Source of the DNA: Acinetobacter sp. BY419 | GTDB taxonomy: Bacteria > Pseudomonadota > Gammaproteobacteria > Pseudomonadales > Moraxellaceae | Reading direction: 5' to 3' | Assembly (NCBI RefSeq): GCF_019038395.1 | Contig: NZ_JAGFXZ010000001.1 | Span: 108,238-172,237 of the forward strand | Length of the DNA stretch: 64,000 bases | Shown: piece by piece, positions 62,259 through 64,000 of the stretch | Position numbering within the stretch: position 1 is the stretch's first letter | How the letters are laid out: every line of letters starts with the position of its first letter | The notes under the pieces: generated by a model | Told to the model about the DNA's origin: nothing | Databases searched by the model: none | Seen by the model: the letters and a program-made list of their open reading frames with translations, nothing else | Made by a program: the position numbers and the translations under genes

Positions 62259-63452
62259 CTAATTTGAGCGGAGTCTGAAACTGAATGCCAGACCACTGAG
62301 CAAGAGTAAAGCAATAAATGCAGTTAATCCGATCCAGCCATAATTTTCCCAGACCAGTCCACTCGAGCTGCCCAACACACTGGAACCGAGGTAATAGCAG
62401 CATAAATATAGCGAAGAACCGACTGCCCGATACTGTAGCGACTGAATCGACACCCAGCTACTTGCTGTAGAATGCGCGGCAAAAAAAGAAAAAGTGAAAA
62501 TCAGTAATCCGATAAAGACGAGGGCCAGCTGATTGATCAGCATGAGCGTTAATCCAACAAGCATCATCAGAATCATTACTGCCAATGTCCTGAATTTACC
62601 GTAATGCCTCCCCCAATGCGCCGCTCGGGGGGAGCTATAAATACCGGCCAAATATGTCACCGAGATTAAACCGATCCAGGCCTGTGATAATTCAAAAGGT
62701 GCCTGAAGCAAACGATAGCTGAGATAATTAAATATCGAGACAAAGCAGCCCATCAAGATAAAACCTTGCAGAAATAAAATCTGAAGTTTCGGATCGGCCA
62801 GGTTTTGCCTAAATGAGTTTTTAAAACGGTTAAGCTTGATCGGATAGGCTTTAAAATGTTGTGATGCTGGCAGCAGATAATAAAATAATACTGCAATACA
62901 GACATTTAAAATACCAATAATCAGAGTAGCAGATTGCCAGGAGATAAAATCCACCAAAACTCCGGCAATGAAACGCCCTCCCATACCGCCAATGGCTGTG
63001 CCAGAAATATATAAGCCCATGGCGAAACCGATATCTTTTTCAGCTATTTCTTCCCCGATATAGGTCATGGCGACTGCAGCCACCCCACTGACACAAAGGC
63101 CAATCAAGATCCGAATCCATAAAAATACCGACCAGATGGGCAGTATAGAACTGAGCATTAACAAAATTGCAATCAATGCCAGGGACCAGACCATAACCGG
63201 CTTACGTCCAAAACGATCCGAGATCAGTCCGGTAAATAGCAAACCAATGGCTAAGGCAATGGTAGACAAGGATAATGGGAAACTGCTTTGCGTCGGACTG
63301 ACCTGAAAATAATCTGCCAAGATGGGCATCATCGGCTGTATGCAATACAAAGACGAGAAAATGGCAAAGCCGGCAAGAAACAAGGAAAAAATTACTGCTT
63401 TAAATGCGGTAGTACCATATTCAATATGACTAGAAGATGATTTTGAGGACAT
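62259..63452 (-). CDS. MFS transporter, YnfM-like
   Basis: 397 residues, twelve membrane segments. GLISDRFGRKPVM is the MFS motif A; the first helix region FSSLYCIQPMMPILADYF resembles YnfM/arabinose-efflux-type permeases. Direction (export or import) and substrate cannot be inferred. Isolated gene between ygiQ and the rRNA operon end. Confidence 0.82.
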   Translation of the reverse strand: MSSKSSSSHIEYGTTAFKAVIFSLFLAGFAIFSSLYCIQPMMPILADYFQVSPTQSSFPLSLSTIALAIGLLFTGLISDRFGRKPVMVWSLALIAILLMLSSILPIWSVFLWIRILIGLCVSGVAAVAMTYIGEEIAEKDIGFAMGLYISGTAIGGMGGRFIAGVLVDFISWQSATLIIGILNVCIAVLFYYLLPASQHFKAYPIKLNRFKNSFRQNLADPKLQILFLQGFILMGCFVSIFNYLSYRLLQAPFELSQAWIGLISVTYLAGIYSSPRAAHWGRHYGKFRTLAVMILMMLVGLTLMLINQLALVFIGLLIFTFSFFAAHSTASSWVSIQSLQYRAVGSSLYLCCYYLGSSVLGSSSGLVWENYGWIGLTAFIALLLLSGLAFSFRLRSN

Positions 63453-63548
63453 ATCCGCTCCTTAGATGGATCCAGTATACGCCTTTCGCTCATTTTTTAT
63501 GTGAGGATCCAATCTGAACCATGGACCACAGAGCTTTTCTACACGCAT

Positions 63549-63585
63549 AAAAAAAACACCCCCTGTCTTTAGACAGGGGGTGTTT
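63549..63585 (-). terminator. rRNA operon terminator
   Basis: AAACACCCCCTGTCT (63554-63568) with AGACAGGGGGTGTTT (63571-63585), a perfect 15-bp stem followed on the minus strand by six T residues. It lies 11 bases after the 5S gene. Confidence 0.95.
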
Positions 63586-63595
63586 CGAATAATGA

Positions 63596-63709
63596 GCTGG
63601 CGATGACTTACTCTCACATGGGTAACCCCACACTACCATCAGCGCAAAGAGGTTTCACTTCTGAGTTCGGGAAGGGATCAGGTGGTTCACTCTTGCTATT
63701 GTCGCCAGC
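63596..63709 (-). rRNA. rrf: 5S ribosomal RNA
   Basis: Read on the minus strand it begins GCTGGCGACAATAGCAAGAG and contains the conserved CCGAACTCAGAAGTGAAACC core, ending in CATCGCCAGC; the two ends pair as helix I. About 114 bases, the usual length in Acinetobacter. Last gene of an rRNA operon transcribed from beyond the right edge. Confidence 0.97.
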
Positions 63710-63908
63710 ACAACTGTTTATGGACTTGTTCGGGTCTTATTGACATCATTTGATGTAGGCCTTACTTGGTACCAAATAGAATACATTAACCGCTATATCT
63801 GAGTTGAATATTGTCTTACTAACGGGCTTCTGAATCAAGTTTTTCGCTGACCTTTCGATCAGTGATGAATCAATCGAGCTTCATACAACAACTGTTTGGG
63901 TGTTGTAT
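63710..63908 (-). other. 23S-5S rRNA spacer
   Basis: About 200 bases between the 5S gene and the 23S 3' end. No tRNA is visible. It will be cut out of the rRNA precursor. Confidence 0.8.
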
Positions 63909-64000
63909 AGTCAAGCCTCACGAGCAATTAGTATTGGTCAGCTTCATGCATCGCTGCACTTCCACATCCAACCTATCAACGTCGTAGTCTTCAACGGCTC
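63909..64000 (-). rRNA. rrl: 23S ribosomal RNA, 3' end (runs off window)
   Basis: The minus strand reads GAGCCGTTGAAGACTACGAC at the window edge and continues through GTGGAAGTGCAGCGATGCAT to GCTCGTGAGGCTTGAC, the conserved 3' end of 23S rRNA. The exact mature end is near 63909. The rest of the gene lies beyond base 64000. Confidence 0.95.

Noticed and set aside
63710..63908. tRNA in the 23S-5S spacer
   Set aside because: No cloverleaf or TTCGA arm could be found in the spacer.

Overview
The window is ordinary gammaproteobacterial chromosome and almost certainly comes from an Acinetobacter species (Moraxellaceae). The grounds are the protein sequences (MurD, FtsW, FeoB, ParC, PilS/PilR, DksA and GlnK all read as Acinetobacter types), the gene orders nrdR-ribD-methyltransferase-ribE and xerD-dsbC-hom-thrC, the 5S/23S sequences, and ParC with Ser84 and Glu88 in the numbering used for that genus. 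Species cannot be fixed by eye. I see no prophage, integron, transposase, CRISPR array or plasmid functions. Nearly everything looks like core genome, densely packed and mostly housekeeping.

Layout. 1-10 kb: the start of a TolC-type efflux protein, an unknown lipoprotein, a TPP riboswitch driving thiC, nudF-cpdA (ADP-ribose hydrolysis, cAMP hydrolysis), dksA behind an unusually structured leader, gluQ, a small zinc-ribbon protein, then ftsW and murD on the other strand. 10-17 kb: feoA-feoB with a Cys-rich small membrane protein (ferrous iron uptake, Fur box upstream), xerD, a lipoprotein-type dsbC, hom and thrC. 17-27 kb: pbpG, a GacA-type regulator, pilS-pilR (type IV pilus control), a Ctp protease, gpmI and lptF-lptG (LPS/LOS export). 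27-36 kb: pepA-holC, a coiled-coil protein, a DedA protein, the operon nrdR-ribD-DNA methyltransferase-ribE, and glnK-amtB with a candidate sigma-54 promoter. 36-51 kb: ubiK, comM, two outer-membrane proteins (TorF-like, OprD-like), ppa, a MAPEG protein, fadD, parC, a NiaP-like transporter, a TRIC/UPF0126 protein, a YchJ protein and a TerC-CBS protein. 51-64 kb: a LOG-family hydrolase, a PiT-like membrane protein, a DHA2 exporter, a GH25 muramidase, dinB, an MHS transporter with RidA, a DUF2726 protein, a YgiQ radical SAM protein, an MFS protein, and the 3' end of an rRNA operon (5S, spacer, 23S end) read on the minus strand.

How genes work together. Several operons are clear from 2-8 bp spacings or overlaps: nudF-cpdA (ATGA overlap), feoA-feoB (4 bp overlap), lptF-lptG, pepA-holC (8 bp overlap), nrdR-ribD-MTase-ribE, glnK-amtB, and MHS transporter-ridA. 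Intrinsic terminators are well formed and mark most operon ends.

For novelty, the strongest lead is a structured leader between cpdA and dksA: an 11-bp perfect long-range stem enclosing a hairpin that hides a consensus Shine-Dalgarno sequence. Secondary leads are a D12-class adenine methyltransferase translationally coupled to ribD, a palindromic repeat that supplies codons or the ribosome binding site of gluQ, a Shine-Dalgarno hairpin before the TerC gene, an antisense-oriented terminator-like element before nudF, and a frameshifted gene remnant at about 59.3-59.5 kb. I saw nothing that amounts to a convincing new defence or mobile system.
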